Source: Candidatus Caenarcanales bacterium
GTDB lineage: Bacteria; Cyanobacteriota; Vampirovibrionia; 2-02-FULL-35-15
Assembly: GCA_020050435.1 (NCBI GenBank)
Contig: JAGVKQ010000023.1
Span: 1-64,000 of the forward strand
Direction of reading: 5' to 3'
DNA: 64,000 nucleotides
Shown in pieces: positions 36,524 through 45,179 of this stretch; the stretch's first letter is position 1, and each line of letters starts with the position of its first letter. The notes under the pieces were generated by a model that saw nothing but the letters and a program-made list of their open reading frames with translations, was not told where the DNA came from and did not search any database. Made by a program: the position numbers and the translations under genes.

Positions 36524-38056
36524 TTAAGTTTTGGATTGTTCTTGTTTATTTAGAGCTTGATTTTCAACATTTGCTTTATCAGGAATAGGATCATGGGTCT
36601 TTGCTGATATTTGAAATTCTATAATATCAATTCCTTCTTCTTGAAATTTTCTAAGTGAAATAATCTGAGCATTATTTAGAAATTTAGAGTTATAGTTTAA
36701 GTTAATAGAAAAGTTTGCAACAGAGTCCACTGTTAAAGCCCGACCAAATACATCGACACTAGCATTCTTTACTTCAAGTCTATCTATCCAAAGACCACGA
36801 GGAGTCATATTGCCAATTTCCTGCAAAATACCTGACCAGGACTTTCTCTTATCAATCAATTCAGAAAGATATTGAGTTTTTATATTTAATACTTTATTTG
36901 TTCTATCTAAACTTTGGACTTTTTTTAAATGTGCTTCAGAAAGAGCAATTCTACTGGAATATGTAGACTGGTCCGTAGAAACTGAAGGCAGAAGAACACT
37001 ACTTATGTATATCTGAGCAAAAATAGTAAATGCAAGAATTAAAGCTGAAGGAACTAAGAAATTCGCTAGAGAAGAATCTAGATTTAACTTGCCAGACCTC
37101 GATAATTTAGAGAAATCTTTTCCTCCAAAGAGTCCCTTAGACTCAGACTTTCCATCGGAAGACAATAAAAGATTAGGAGCAGAAAAAGGAGTATTTCCAC
37201 TGGCAGACAGTGCTATACCAAGCGATGTTACCAACTCTGGCAAAGCAACATGCTGAAGGACCTTACCCATATCAAGGAAATTAGGTGGCAATGAAATAAA
37301 CTGAAGATTATATGGCAATTGGCTTAGGTTTGTCTCTTTAACAAAGGGTCCAGTTAAAAACATATTTGAAATTTGAGTCCCAGGAAGCTGGGAAATAAGA
37401 TAGGTTAATGACTGTGTAACTTGTTCGTTTAACTGGTGGGTTAAAAATAAATGCTCATAAATAGGCTCTTTACCTAGCCATACAATAAGCTCACTTCGAA
37501 TGTGAGATATCCAAAGAGTAGAAATAAGATTATTAGCACCACGCTGCTCCAAATAAGAACCTAATCCTAAAAATGAAGGGGTTACAGAGGTTAAATTTAA
37601 ACCACATTTGGCTGTAATCATTTTAACAACATCAATCAATGCTTTAGACATCGACATTCCAAGAACATCAAATCTAAAAACACCATCAGCATCCTGGCGT
37701 TGAGTACTATATAAAGGCAAAAAAGCTAGAGAGTCTGCACTTAAGTCAACGTTAGACTCCTGAGCAATGATAGATGAAATCTCAGATTCTGGAATAGTTT
37801 TAGGAATAGTTACAGGAGAAAGCTTAAAATACTGCATGGAAAGTCCAACAGCACAATCTCTGGTTTTCATATTAGAAGCTTTTAATGCTTGCTTAAAAAG
37901 CTCCACTGTATGAGTTAGATTTTGAAAAACAGGAAGGTTTAATCTGAAACCACCAAGAATATTAATGCTGTTTTTTGTAAATTGGATTTCAACTGCAATA
38001 ATATTATTTTCTGCAATTTCTATCCCAATAATTCTATTTAATGTTTTTGTAGCCAT
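36524..38056 (-). CDS. PilM-PilN fusion protein (type IV pilus / type II secretion assembly)
   Basis: Residues about 8-290 look like PilM, the actin-like cytoplasmic ring protein: GIEIAENNIIAVEI at the start, IPESEISSIIAQE, and VTPSFLGLGSYLE in place. A linker (about 300-335) leads to one membrane helix (about 340-362) and then a PilN-like periplasmic part: coiled coil, RKSWSGILQEIGNMTPRGLWIDRLEV and GRALTVDSVANF. In most species these are two genes, and PilN contacts PilM through its short N-terminal peptide; here the linker replaces it. The tail is Lys/Gln/Asn-rich. It lies next to a prepilin peptidase, which supports a pilus or pseudopilus role. No PilO or PilQ is adjacent. Confidence 0.83.
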   Translation of the reverse strand: MATKTLNRIIGIEIAENNIIAVEIQFTKNSINILGGFRLNLPVFQNLTHTVELFKQALKASNMKTRDCAVGLSMQYFKLSPVTIPKTIPESEISSIIAQESNVDLSADSLAFLPLYSTQRQDADGVFRFDVLGMSMSKALIDVVKMITAKCGLNLTSVTPSFLGLGSYLEQRGANNLISTLWISHIRSELIVWLGKEPIYEHLFLTHQLNEQVTQSLTYLISQLPGTQISNMFLTGPFVKETNLSQLPYNLQFISLPPNFLDMGKVLQHVALPELVTSLGIALSASGNTPFSAPNLLLSSDGKSESKGLFGGKDFSKLSRSGKLNLDSSLANFLVPSALILAFTIFAQIYISSVLLPSVSTDQSTYSSRIALSEAHLKKVQSLDRTNKVLNIKTQYLSELIDKRKSWSGILQEIGNMTPRGLWIDRLEVKNASVDVFGRALTVDSVANFSINLNYNSKFLNNAQIISLRKFQEEGIDIIEFQISAKTHDPIPDKANVENQALNKQEQSKT

Positions 38057-38079
38057 AGAACAAATAATTTTTTATTAAT

Positions 38080-39216
38080 TTATTTAAATACCATCATTAT
38101 AATAAAACAAGCCAAAGCAATGAAAGGTACAAAAGGTATAAATTGTGAAACTATTTTATCTTTAAACAGCATTTTGGCTACTGATATCCATATTAGAGCT
38201 AGTATTGATGATAAAAATAAGGCAAAAAATGCTCTTATAGAACCCAAATAGACTGATATTAATGCAAAAACCGTTATATCCCCGCCACCAAGAACTATAT
38301 TACTTTTATCCAAAGCTTCCATATCAGAAGACATATCTTTTCCAGAAGAAAAAAATAAAGAAAGAAAATATAAAAGAACCTCACAAATAAGATAAACAAT
38401 CCCTATCCCAGAAAATAGAATAGCAAAAGATGGAAAATCAAAATCTAAAAGAATAAACTTTATAAAATAAAAAAGAGTAAGAGAAATTAAAACAAGCCAT
38501 AAAAGAGCATTAATTAAAGATTTTTTAATCTCAAATCCATAAAGAGTAAGTAATAAAGAAATAATAGAAATTAAAAATGCCCACAAGATGTTGTGTAAAA
38601 AAAAGAAAATAAAAGACCAGATCAAAACTGGGAGAAGAACATTGTTATACTCAAGTTTTTGCCTTTTAAAAAGTTGAAGAAATATATAAATGGAATCCAT
38701 AAAGAAGAAAGCGATTCCAATATGTTTCATAGGAGAAAGATGAGACTCATTTGTAACCATAAAATATAATAAGAAAAAAATTATTGAAGAGTATGTAATT
38801 TTATGAGGAATAATTCTATGCTGAAAATCAAAGACAGATAGCCAGGTCATAATTAAAACAAAAAGCACTCCAACTACGCCTGTTAAAAGACCAGATTCAG
38901 AACATTTTCCAGAAGTTAAAAAAAACAAATAGAAGGCTACACTAAAGACTCCTGTTAATAGCTCACACAGGAAACTATAAAAATCAATTTTCACGCTACA
39001 CTCTGCACACTTCCCCTTTAAAAATAAATAACTAAATACGGGGATATTATGGAGCCAGGCTATATTCTTTTTACAGGAGAAACAATAAGACGGCTTAAAA
39101 ATAACAGAGTCTGACGTAGAGTACCTATCCACAGTTAGCTTAAAAAAACTACCAAAAGAAGCACCAAGCATGAAAACAAAAAATGGAATAAAAGCATTTT
39201 GTAAAGAAGAAGTCAT
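38080..39216 (-). CDS. Prepilin peptidase (PilD/GspO family), enlarged
   Basis: Aspartic protease that cleaves and usually N-methylates type IV prepilins at the inner membrane. The N-terminal domain has GASFGSFFKL and two zinc pairs (CFSC, CAEC) in the usual NIPVFSYL setting. The two catalytic Asp positions are present: FDFQHRIIPHKIT (normally D...IPD) and GGGDITVF (normally GxGDxxL). About 130 extra residues of hydrophobic helices separate them, making 378 residues against the usual 250. It overlaps the ABC ATPase gene by 4 bases. Peptidase activity is likely; what the added helices do is unknown. Confidence 0.86.
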   Translation of the reverse strand: MTSSLQNAFIPFFVFMLGASFGSFFKLTVDRYSTSDSVIFKPSYCFSCKKNIAWLHNIPVFSYLFLKGKCAECSVKIDFYSFLCELLTGVFSVAFYLFFLTSGKCSESGLLTGVVGVLFVLIMTWLSVFDFQHRIIPHKITYSSIIFFLLYFMVTNESHLSPMKHIGIAFFFMDSIYIFLQLFKRQKLEYNNVLLPVLIWSFIFFFLHNILWAFLISIISLLLTLYGFEIKKSLINALLWLVLISLTLFYFIKFILLDFDFPSFAILFSGIGIVYLICEVLLYFLSLFFSSGKDMSSDMEALDKSNIVLGGGDITVFALISVYLGSIRAFFALFLSSILALIWISVAKMLFKDKIVSQFIPFVPFIALACFIIMMVFK

Positions 39217-40319
39217 ATAGTAATTCTTTGAGTATCCATGGAGTTAAACAAATGGGAACTAGAAACATCTAAATAAAGCGTAATCTCATTTCCTCGCAAA
39301 TAACTACAATGCCCATGTAATCTTACAGAAATCAAACTTCTTTTAGAGAACGTATCATCCAATCTTACATATAAGAGATATTCATTACCAAGCATTTCTA
39401 TTAGCTCAATTTTTCCAGAAAGCATTAAAGAAGAGGTTGATTTAATATTTAGATTTTCAGGTCGAGCACCTAGTATTAAATCTTTATTTATAAGATATTT
39501 AGACATGAGTCCTGAGTAAGTATCCTGAGGGGTAGAGAACTTAAATGGTTTGCCATTTAATACAATGTTATTTAAATCAATTATTTTAAAATCCAAGAGA
39601 TTAATCGAAGGGCTACCAATAAAAGATGCTACAAAAATATTATTAGGGGTGTTATAGACTTCCTGTGGTGTTCCAATTTGCTGTATTTTCCCTTGGTTTA
39701 AAACTACAATTCTATCTCCCATCGTAAGTGCTTCAATTTGATCATGAGTAACATAAATAATGGTATTTGAAAGAGATTTATGTAATCTAAGTAATTCAGC
39801 ACGCATTTGAGTCCTAAGTTTTGCATCTAAATTACTAAGAGGTTCATCCATTAAAAAAATCTTAGGCTTTCTAATAATTGCTCTTCCTAAAGCAACCCTT
39901 TGTCTTTCTCCACCAGAAAGTTCTTTAGGTTTTTTACTGAGATATTTTTTTATACCAAGCATTTCAGAGACTTCATTAACAGTAGACTCTATAATAGTTT
40001 TATCAATATTTTTAATTTTAAGAGGAAAAGCCAAATTCTCATATATTGTCATATGCGGATACAATGCATAATTCTGAAACACCATGGCTATATCACGATT
40101 TTTAGGCAATAAAGTAGTAACATCCTTCTCATCAATATAAATATTTCCAGAAGAAGGGGAATCCAATCCAGATATTAATCTTAAAATTGTAGATTTACCA
40201 GAGCCAGAAGGTCCGACAAGAATAATAAATTCTCCATCTTTTACAGATATATCAACACTATCTAGTATTTTCGAATTTCCAAAAGTCTTTGAAAGATTTT
40301 TTATTTGTAGTTTTGCCAT
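39213..40319 (-). CDS. Sugar-type ABC transporter ATPase (MalK/UgpC)
   Basis: Powers sugar or glycerol-phosphate import by MalFG-like permeases. Walker A GPSGSGKST, Q-loop MVFQNYALYPHM, signature LSGGERQRVALGRAI, Walker B FLMDEPLSNLD and the switch His in THDQIEA are all there. A C-terminal OB-type TOBE domain (about 235-360) matches the MalK class; such ATPases often serve several permeases. It sits in the operon between bioF and the prepilin peptidase. Confidence 0.95.
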   Translation of the reverse strand: MAKLQIKNLSKTFGNSKILDSVDISVKDGEFIILVGPSGSGKSTILRLISGLDSPSSGNIYIDEKDVTTLLPKNRDIAMVFQNYALYPHMTIYENLAFPLKIKNIDKTIIESTVNEVSEMLGIKKYLSKKPKELSGGERQRVALGRAIIRKPKIFLMDEPLSNLDAKLRTQMRAELLRLHKSLSNTIIYVTHDQIEALTMGDRIVVLNQGKIQQIGTPQEVYNTPNNIFVASFIGSPSINLLDFKIIDLNNIVLNGKPFKFSTPQDTYSGLMSKYLINKDLILGARPENLNIKSTSSLMLSGKIELIEMLGNEYLLYVRLDDTFSKRSLISVRLHGHCSYLRGNEITLYLDVSSSHLFNSMDTQRITI

Positions 40320-40357
40320 GGTTAGATAATAATTTTATTCATCAATTATCATACTAT

Positions 40358-41557
40358 TTAAGTACTTAAAAAAGCCGGCTCAACTTTTAAATCTTTTGAT
40401 AAGAAATCAACAGCTCGAATAACATAATCAATATCATCTTCACTATGAGTAGATATAGGAGTAAAACGAATTCTTGGTTCTTTTACAGTAGGGGGTCTTA
40501 TAGCTGGTGCCCATATATGACATTCATTAAGGAGCCTATTAGAAAAAATCATAACGTCATCAATATTTTTAAAAGTTAGAGTAATAATAGGAGTTTTAAA
40601 GTTATTAACTGGTAATTTATAAATTTTCTTTAATCCTGTATGTAATTGTTTTGCATTTTGCCAGAGTTTCTCTCTTCTCCAACTACCATCTTTTAATAAC
40701 TCCAAAGATTTAAGCACCCCTCCAACAATAGCAGGACTGGGACTAGTAGAAAACATAAATGATCTAGCTTTGTTTCTTAAAAACTCTATTACATTTTTAG
40801 GACCACTACAAAACCCACCTTCCAGACCAAAAGCTTTTGAAAAAGTCCCAATCTTAATAGGATAAAAATTATTTAATCCTAAATCTGAGACTAAGCCACT
40901 ACCATCACTAGAAAAGACTCCTGTAGCATGAGCCTCATCAACAATAGTTATACAATCATACTTCTGGGCAATTTCCCCAATTTCAGCAAGTGGTGCAATA
41001 TCACCATCCATACTAAAAACAGTATCAGTGACAATAAAGCTTCTTCTAAATTTGGTAGAATTTTCTAAAATCAAAGATTCTAAATGGTTTACATCAAGAT
41101 GCTTATATATAAACTTCTTAGCACCTGAAAATCTTATCCCATCAATAATAGAAGCATGATTATATTCATCAGAATAAACAACATCTTCTTTACCAATTAA
41201 AGAGGATAATATACCTATATTTGTAGAATATCCAGAACTAAAACAAATTGAATCTTCAGAAGATTCAAATTTTGCTATCACTTTTTCCAATTCAGAATGT
41301 AATTCAGAAGAACCAGAAAGAAGTCTAGATCCAGTACTTCCTGCCCCAAATTTTGAAGCAGCAGATTTAATAGAATTGATAACATCAGGGTGGCTAGAAA
41401 GTCCCAAAAAATTATTAGAACCAAATTGCAAAACTCTTTTCCCACAAGTAAGCTCAACCCATGGACCATTAGCTGTTTTTACCGTTTTTATTTCTCTCTT
41501 TAGATTATTTTTTTCTAAAAGCTCAAGTTCTTCATTTATAAAATCAAAATTATTCAT
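40358..41557 (-). CDS. bioF: AOS-family PLP synthase, probably 8-amino-7-oxononanoate synthase
   Basis: Condenses an amino acid with an acyl-CoA. In the biotin pathway this is L-alanine with pimeloyl-ACP/CoA. The start ATG at 41557 overlaps the ubiX stop as ATGA; the longer frame has no ribosome site. PLP Lys lies in GTFSKAFGLEGG, the aldehyde-contacting DEAHATG is present, and FGSNNFLGL, GAGSTGSRLLSG and SGYSTNIG are AOS-family motifs. BioF, glycine C-acetyltransferase (kbl) and 5-aminolevulinate synthase are close relatives. No other bio gene is here, so the exact reaction is not certain. Confidence 0.85.
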   Translation of the reverse strand: MNNFDFINEELELLEKNNLKREIKTVKTANGPWVELTCGKRVLQFGSNNFLGLSSHPDVINSIKSAASKFGAGSTGSRLLSGSSELHSELEKVIAKFESSEDSICFSSGYSTNIGILSSLIGKEDVVYSDEYNHASIIDGIRFSGAKKFIYKHLDVNHLESLILENSTKFRRSFIVTDTVFSMDGDIAPLAEIGEIAQKYDCITIVDEAHATGVFSSDGSGLVSDLGLNNFYPIKIGTFSKAFGLEGGFCSGPKNVIEFLRNKARSFMFSTSPSPAIVGGVLKSLELLKDGSWRREKLWQNAKQLHTGLKKIYKLPVNNFKTPIITLTFKNIDDVMIFSNRLLNECHIWAPAIRPPTVKEPRIRFTPISTHSEDDIDYVIRAVDFLSKDLKVEPAFLST

Positions 41558-42222
41558 AATAAAGTGAGAGTATCTCTTTTTGCTTTTTCCCACCTTTTAA
41601 AAAGTTCATGATCAATACCAATAAGATCTAAAACCTTACCTACAACAAAATCCACAGTGTCAGAAAGGTTTTTAGGACTGTGATAAAACCCCGGACAAGC
41701 AGGAGCGACAATAGCCCCTTCTCTACTTAGCTTTAAAAGATTTTCAAGATGTATACTGCTAAAAGGCATTTCTCTTGGGACAAGAATTAGTTTTCTTCTT
41801 TCTTTCAAACAAACATCAGCAGCTCTGGTTAAGAGATTGTCAGATGTACCTGAAGCTATGGCACCAATAGTACCCATACTAGCTGGAACAACAATCATGC
41901 CCTGTGTTTTATATGAACCACTAGATATAGAAGCAGCGATGTCATCATATGACCATACTGTTAGATTTTCTGATTTAGAAATACGGCAATAGGATAAGAC
42001 TTGTTCTTTAAGGAGTACAGGTTCAGTTGATAGAGCTAGGTTTAACTCATTTATAGCAACTTTAGAAGCACTTTCAGAAATAACCAAATCTACTCTATAA
42101 TTATTCTGCAAGAGGAATTCTAAGGTTCTTAAACCATAAACTGTTCCACTAGCTCCCGAGATGCCAATTACGATTGGAAGATTTTCTAAATTAAAATTGT
42201 TTAGATTTTTAGATGTCATCAT
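41554..42222 (-). CDS. ubiX: Flavin prenyltransferase UbiX
   Basis: Makes prenylated FMN, the cofactor of UbiD-type decarboxylases. Motifs: GISGASGTVYG for FMN phosphate, SGSYKTQGMIVVPASMGT, and VPREMPFSSIHLENLLKL with the Glu and Arg that handle dimethylallyl phosphate. The length (222) is normal. A second Met directly follows the first. No ubiD is in the window, though UbiX often acts at a distance. First gene of the minus-strand operon; only a short gap separates it from the divergent radical SAM gene. Confidence 0.94.
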   Translation of the reverse strand: MMTSKNLNNFNLENLPIVIGISGASGTVYGLRTLEFLLQNNYRVDLVISESASKVAINELNLALSTEPVLLKEQVLSYCRISKSENLTVWSYDDIAASISSGSYKTQGMIVVPASMGTIGAIASGTSDNLLTRAADVCLKERRKLILVPREMPFSSIHLENLLKLSREGAIVAPACPGFYHSPKNLSDTVDFVVGKVLDLIGIDHELFKRWEKAKRDTLTLL

Positions 42223-42243
42223 TTAATTAATATTATAGTGCTT

Positions 42244-45081
42244 ATGAATAATACTGTCGTTAAAAACAAAGTAGAACCTAACAAAAAAGTAGATATTTAC
42301 TTAAAACTAATAAATGATTACTTATTGAAAGTTCAAAAGCCTGGTCAATATTTAGGTATTGAGTGGGGACACTTAGTACAAAAAGCCATAAATGGATCCA
42401 CAATAAACGGCACTAGCGACCCACAGGTTAAACACTGGGATAAAGTAAAAGCCAGACTAGCCATTATTTATCCTGACTTGTATGAACTAGGAATGTCTAA
42501 TTTTGGGACAAAAATTTTATATCAAGTAATAAATAAACATTCAGATTATCTCTGTGATAGAGCTTATGCCCCAATGAGTGACATGGAAGAAATCTTGAAG
42601 AAAGATGGGACTTCTCTTTGGGGATGGGAAAGCTTTAAACCACTTAATGAATTTGACTTGTTAGGATTTTCACTTTCCTATGAATTAAATTATACAAACG
42701 TATTAAACATGCTTAAACTTTCTAAGCTTGCACCGCTTTCTGAAGAAAGAAAAGAAATATTTCCACTAGTTTTTGCTGGTGGACCAGCCACATTTAATCC
42801 AGAGCCCACAGCTGATTTTATGGATTTTTTTATTATTGGAGATGGAGAAGAGATATTAATAGAGATATTAGATACCATAAAGGGATTTAAAGAACAAATT
42901 GCCGAGGGTAGGGGCTTGTTGCAACAAGCCCTTACAACGCCTTCAAAGGACGAGCTTCTCTTACGCCTCACCCAAATAAAAGGCATTTATGTCCCTAAAT
43001 TTTACACTCCAGATCCAGAGGAAAACTATTTACCTAAGCCAATAAAAAAAGAAATTACTATAAAGCAGCCTGGATCAAATATAGATATCACTTTTAAGAT
43101 CCCAGAAAAAATCGAAAAAAGAGTAGTTAGCTTAACTGAACAAAACCAACCAACCACTGGACCAGTACCCTATTTAGCTTCTGTTCAAGACAGGCAGGTT
43201 CTTGAAATAAGAAGAGGATGCGACAGAGGATGCAGATTTTGCCAGCCAGGATATGTTTATTTGCCCGTCAGAGAAAGAACACCAAAACAATTAGTTCAAA
43301 TTTCCAAAGAAGCATTGGAAAATACTGGATATGATGAGTACTCGCTACTTTCACTTTCAGCCAGTGATTACACGAGACTTCATGAATTAGCACTTACATT
43401 AAACAATACTCACTCAAGTAAAGGGATTTCTCTTTCAATGCCTTCTCAAAGAGCGGACAGATTTGATATAGAAATTGCAAATGAGCTAAATACAGTTAGA
43501 AAATCAGGAATCACTCTTGCTCCAGAAGCAGGAACAGAAAGACTGCGTGAAGTTATAAATAAGGGACTTAAAGAAGATCAAATTAGAAAAGCAATAGAGA
43601 ATGTATACGATAGTGGTTTTAACCATGTAAAACTTTATTTTATGATTGGGCTACCGACGGAAACGACAGAAGATTTAGAAGGAATAATAAGCCTTTTAAA
43701 ATGGGCTACAGATTTGTCAAAGGTAAAGAAAAAAAGAACCATTGATATCACCTGCACTATTTCTACTTTTGTACCAAAATCATTTACACCTTTTCAGTGG
43801 TTCAGCCAAGATTCGACTAAAGAATTTAGTATTAAAATCAATTATTTAAGAAATAGAATTAAAGAATTAAAACTCAGAACAGTAAAATTAAATTGTACTG
43901 AACCTAAAATTGCACTTCTTGAAGCTGTAATAAGCAGAGGTGATAGAAGAATATCAAAGCTTGTATATAGAGCATTTCAAAAAGGGGCAAGATTTGATGC
44001 TTGGGATGAGCATTTTAATTTAGACACTTGGAGAGAAGCTGGAAAAGAATTAAACATTGATTTAGATGAAGAAGTAAAAAAACATAGAGAGGTTGGATCA
44101 ATAAATCCTTGGGATGTAATAGATTCAGGGCTCTTGAATAAGTTTTTAATTGATGAGTGGAATAAAGCAGTAGCAGTAACTGAAACAGCAGCTTGTACAG
44201 AAAATACTTGCCATGCATGTGGTGTTTGTTTTGAACTTGATGTATTAAATGAAGTAACAGAAGATAAATCAGACAAAAATAAATTTGTTAAGGTAATAGA
44301 AAGCAAGGAATTGATTGAAGAAAACCCTGTTCAAAAACCCGAATCTCGCACTTCAAATTCAAAAAGCTACATAATGAAATCTGCTCAAAAACTTGAAATA
44401 ATTCATACCAAGACTGGCGACTTAAGATTTATATCTCATCTTGATTTACAAAAGTTATTTGAAAGGGCACTTAGAAGGGCAAAAATACCCATAGCCTTTA
44501 CAGAAGGCTTTAACCCTAGACCAAAAATGCAATGGGTAATGCCACTTCCTCTATATTATGAAAGCAATCATGAGCTTATGCACCTTGATATTGGTGAAGT
44601 TCTTGATGAAAATGATATTAAAACCCGCATAAATAAACAGTTACCAGAAGAGTTGCAGATAACAAGTCTAAAGAACATGTCATTACCAAGTAAACTCCCT
44701 AATCCAGAAAATATAATAATTATATATAAAGTTTTGACATATGACCCCAACTTGTGGGAAAAATATAGATGTGAGCTTAAATCTGCTTCTAGCAGTTTTC
44801 TAAAAAAAGATTCTCACTATATAAAGATACAAAAGAAAAATCAAAATAGTGAAAAGCTCCTAGATTTAAGGCCCAGTGTAGAGAATATAGAAATAAAAGA
44901 TTTACCCACCTTAGAACTAGAGCTAACCATAAAAGGAAACTTAAGAGCAGAATTAATTTTAGATGGATTACTTGGAATTGCTAAAGAGCAAATACAAAGT
45001 AAAGAAATACCAGATATTTCTAACGGTTGGCAAAATATTTGGAAAGTTAAAAAAGAACAGGTACTTGGAATTAGAAATTGA
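42244..45081 (+). CDS. Fused radical SAM (TIGR03960-like) and DUF2344 (TIGR03936-like) protein
   Basis: The protein has about 945 residues. The N-terminal B12-binding-like region ends near GDGEEILIE. The radical SAM domain has the cluster motif CDRGCRFC near 326-333 in RRGCDRGCRFCQPG, then the TIM barrel with APEAGTERLR and KLYFMIGLPTET. CTENTCHACGVC marks a small Cys cluster, and the C-terminal domain (from about 715) starts LEIIHTKTGDLRFISHLDLQ. This fusion is common next to RNase E/G genes, as here; its substrate is not established. The ATG at 42244 is preferred over a GTG 6 bases upstream. A palindrome lies in frame in codons near 222-231. Confidence 0.92.
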   Translation: MNNTVVKNKVEPNKKVDIYLKLINDYLLKVQKPGQYLGIEWGHLVQKAINGSTINGTSDPQVKHWDKVKARLAIIYPDLYELGMSNFGTKILYQVINKHSDYLCDRAYAPMSDMEEILKKDGTSLWGWESFKPLNEFDLLGFSLSYELNYTNVLNMLKLSKLAPLSEERKEIFPLVFAGGPATFNPEPTADFMDFFIIGDGEEILIEILDTIKGFKEQIAEGRGLLQQALTTPSKDELLLRLTQIKGIYVPKFYTPDPEENYLPKPIKKEITIKQPGSNIDITFKIPEKIEKRVVSLTEQNQPTTGPVPYLASVQDRQVLEIRRGCDRGCRFCQPGYVYLPVRERTPKQLVQISKEALENTGYDEYSLLSLSASDYTRLHELALTLNNTHSSKGISLSMPSQRADRFDIEIANELNTVRKSGITLAPEAGTERLREVINKGLKEDQIRKAIENVYDSGFNHVKLYFMIGLPTETTEDLEGIISLLKWATDLSKVKKKRTIDITCTISTFVPKSFTPFQWFSQDSTKEFSIKINYLRNRIKELKLRTVKLNCTEPKIALLEAVISRGDRRISKLVYRAFQKGARFDAWDEHFNLDTWREAGKELNIDLDEEVKKHREVGSINPWDVIDSGLLNKFLIDEWNKAVAVTETAACTENTCHACGVCFELDVLNEVTEDKSDKNKFVKVIESKELIEENPVQKPESRTSNSKSYIMKSAQKLEIIHTKTGDLRFISHLDLQKLFERALRRAKIPIAFTEGFNPRPKMQWVMPLPLYYESNHELMHLDIGEVLDENDIKTRINKQLPEELQITSLKNMSLPSKLPNPENIIIIYKVLTYDPNLWEKYRCELKSASSSFLKKDSHYIKIQKKNQNSEKLLDLRPSVENIEIKDLPTLELELTIKGNLRAELILDGLLGIAKEQIQSKEIPDISNGWQNIWKVKKEQVLGIRN
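42908..42935. repeat. 28-bp palindrome inside the radical SAM gene
   Basis: GTAGGGGCTTGTTG is followed by CAACAAGCCCTTAC, a palindrome with one mismatched pair. It is read in frame as RGLLQQAL and neighbours, between the B12-like domain and the conserved LTQIKGIYVPKFY. The bases from about 42902 to 42966 are far richer in G and C than the rest of the gene, so the inserted piece may be longer than the palindrome. In relatives, as I remember them, this is a variable loop. Confidence 0.75.
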
Positions 45082-45179
45082 AAAGTTTTTATAAGGATTA
45101 GAGGTTAAAAAAATAATTGACATTGAGAATGTTTATATTATTTTTTCAAAAAATTACCAAAAGAAAGGGGAAAATTTAA

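Noticed and set aside
45117-45138. TTGACA before RNase E/G with TATATT or TATTAT downstream
   Set aside because: The spacers are 11 or 13 bases; no box sits at 16-18 bases, so it is not a convincing promoter.
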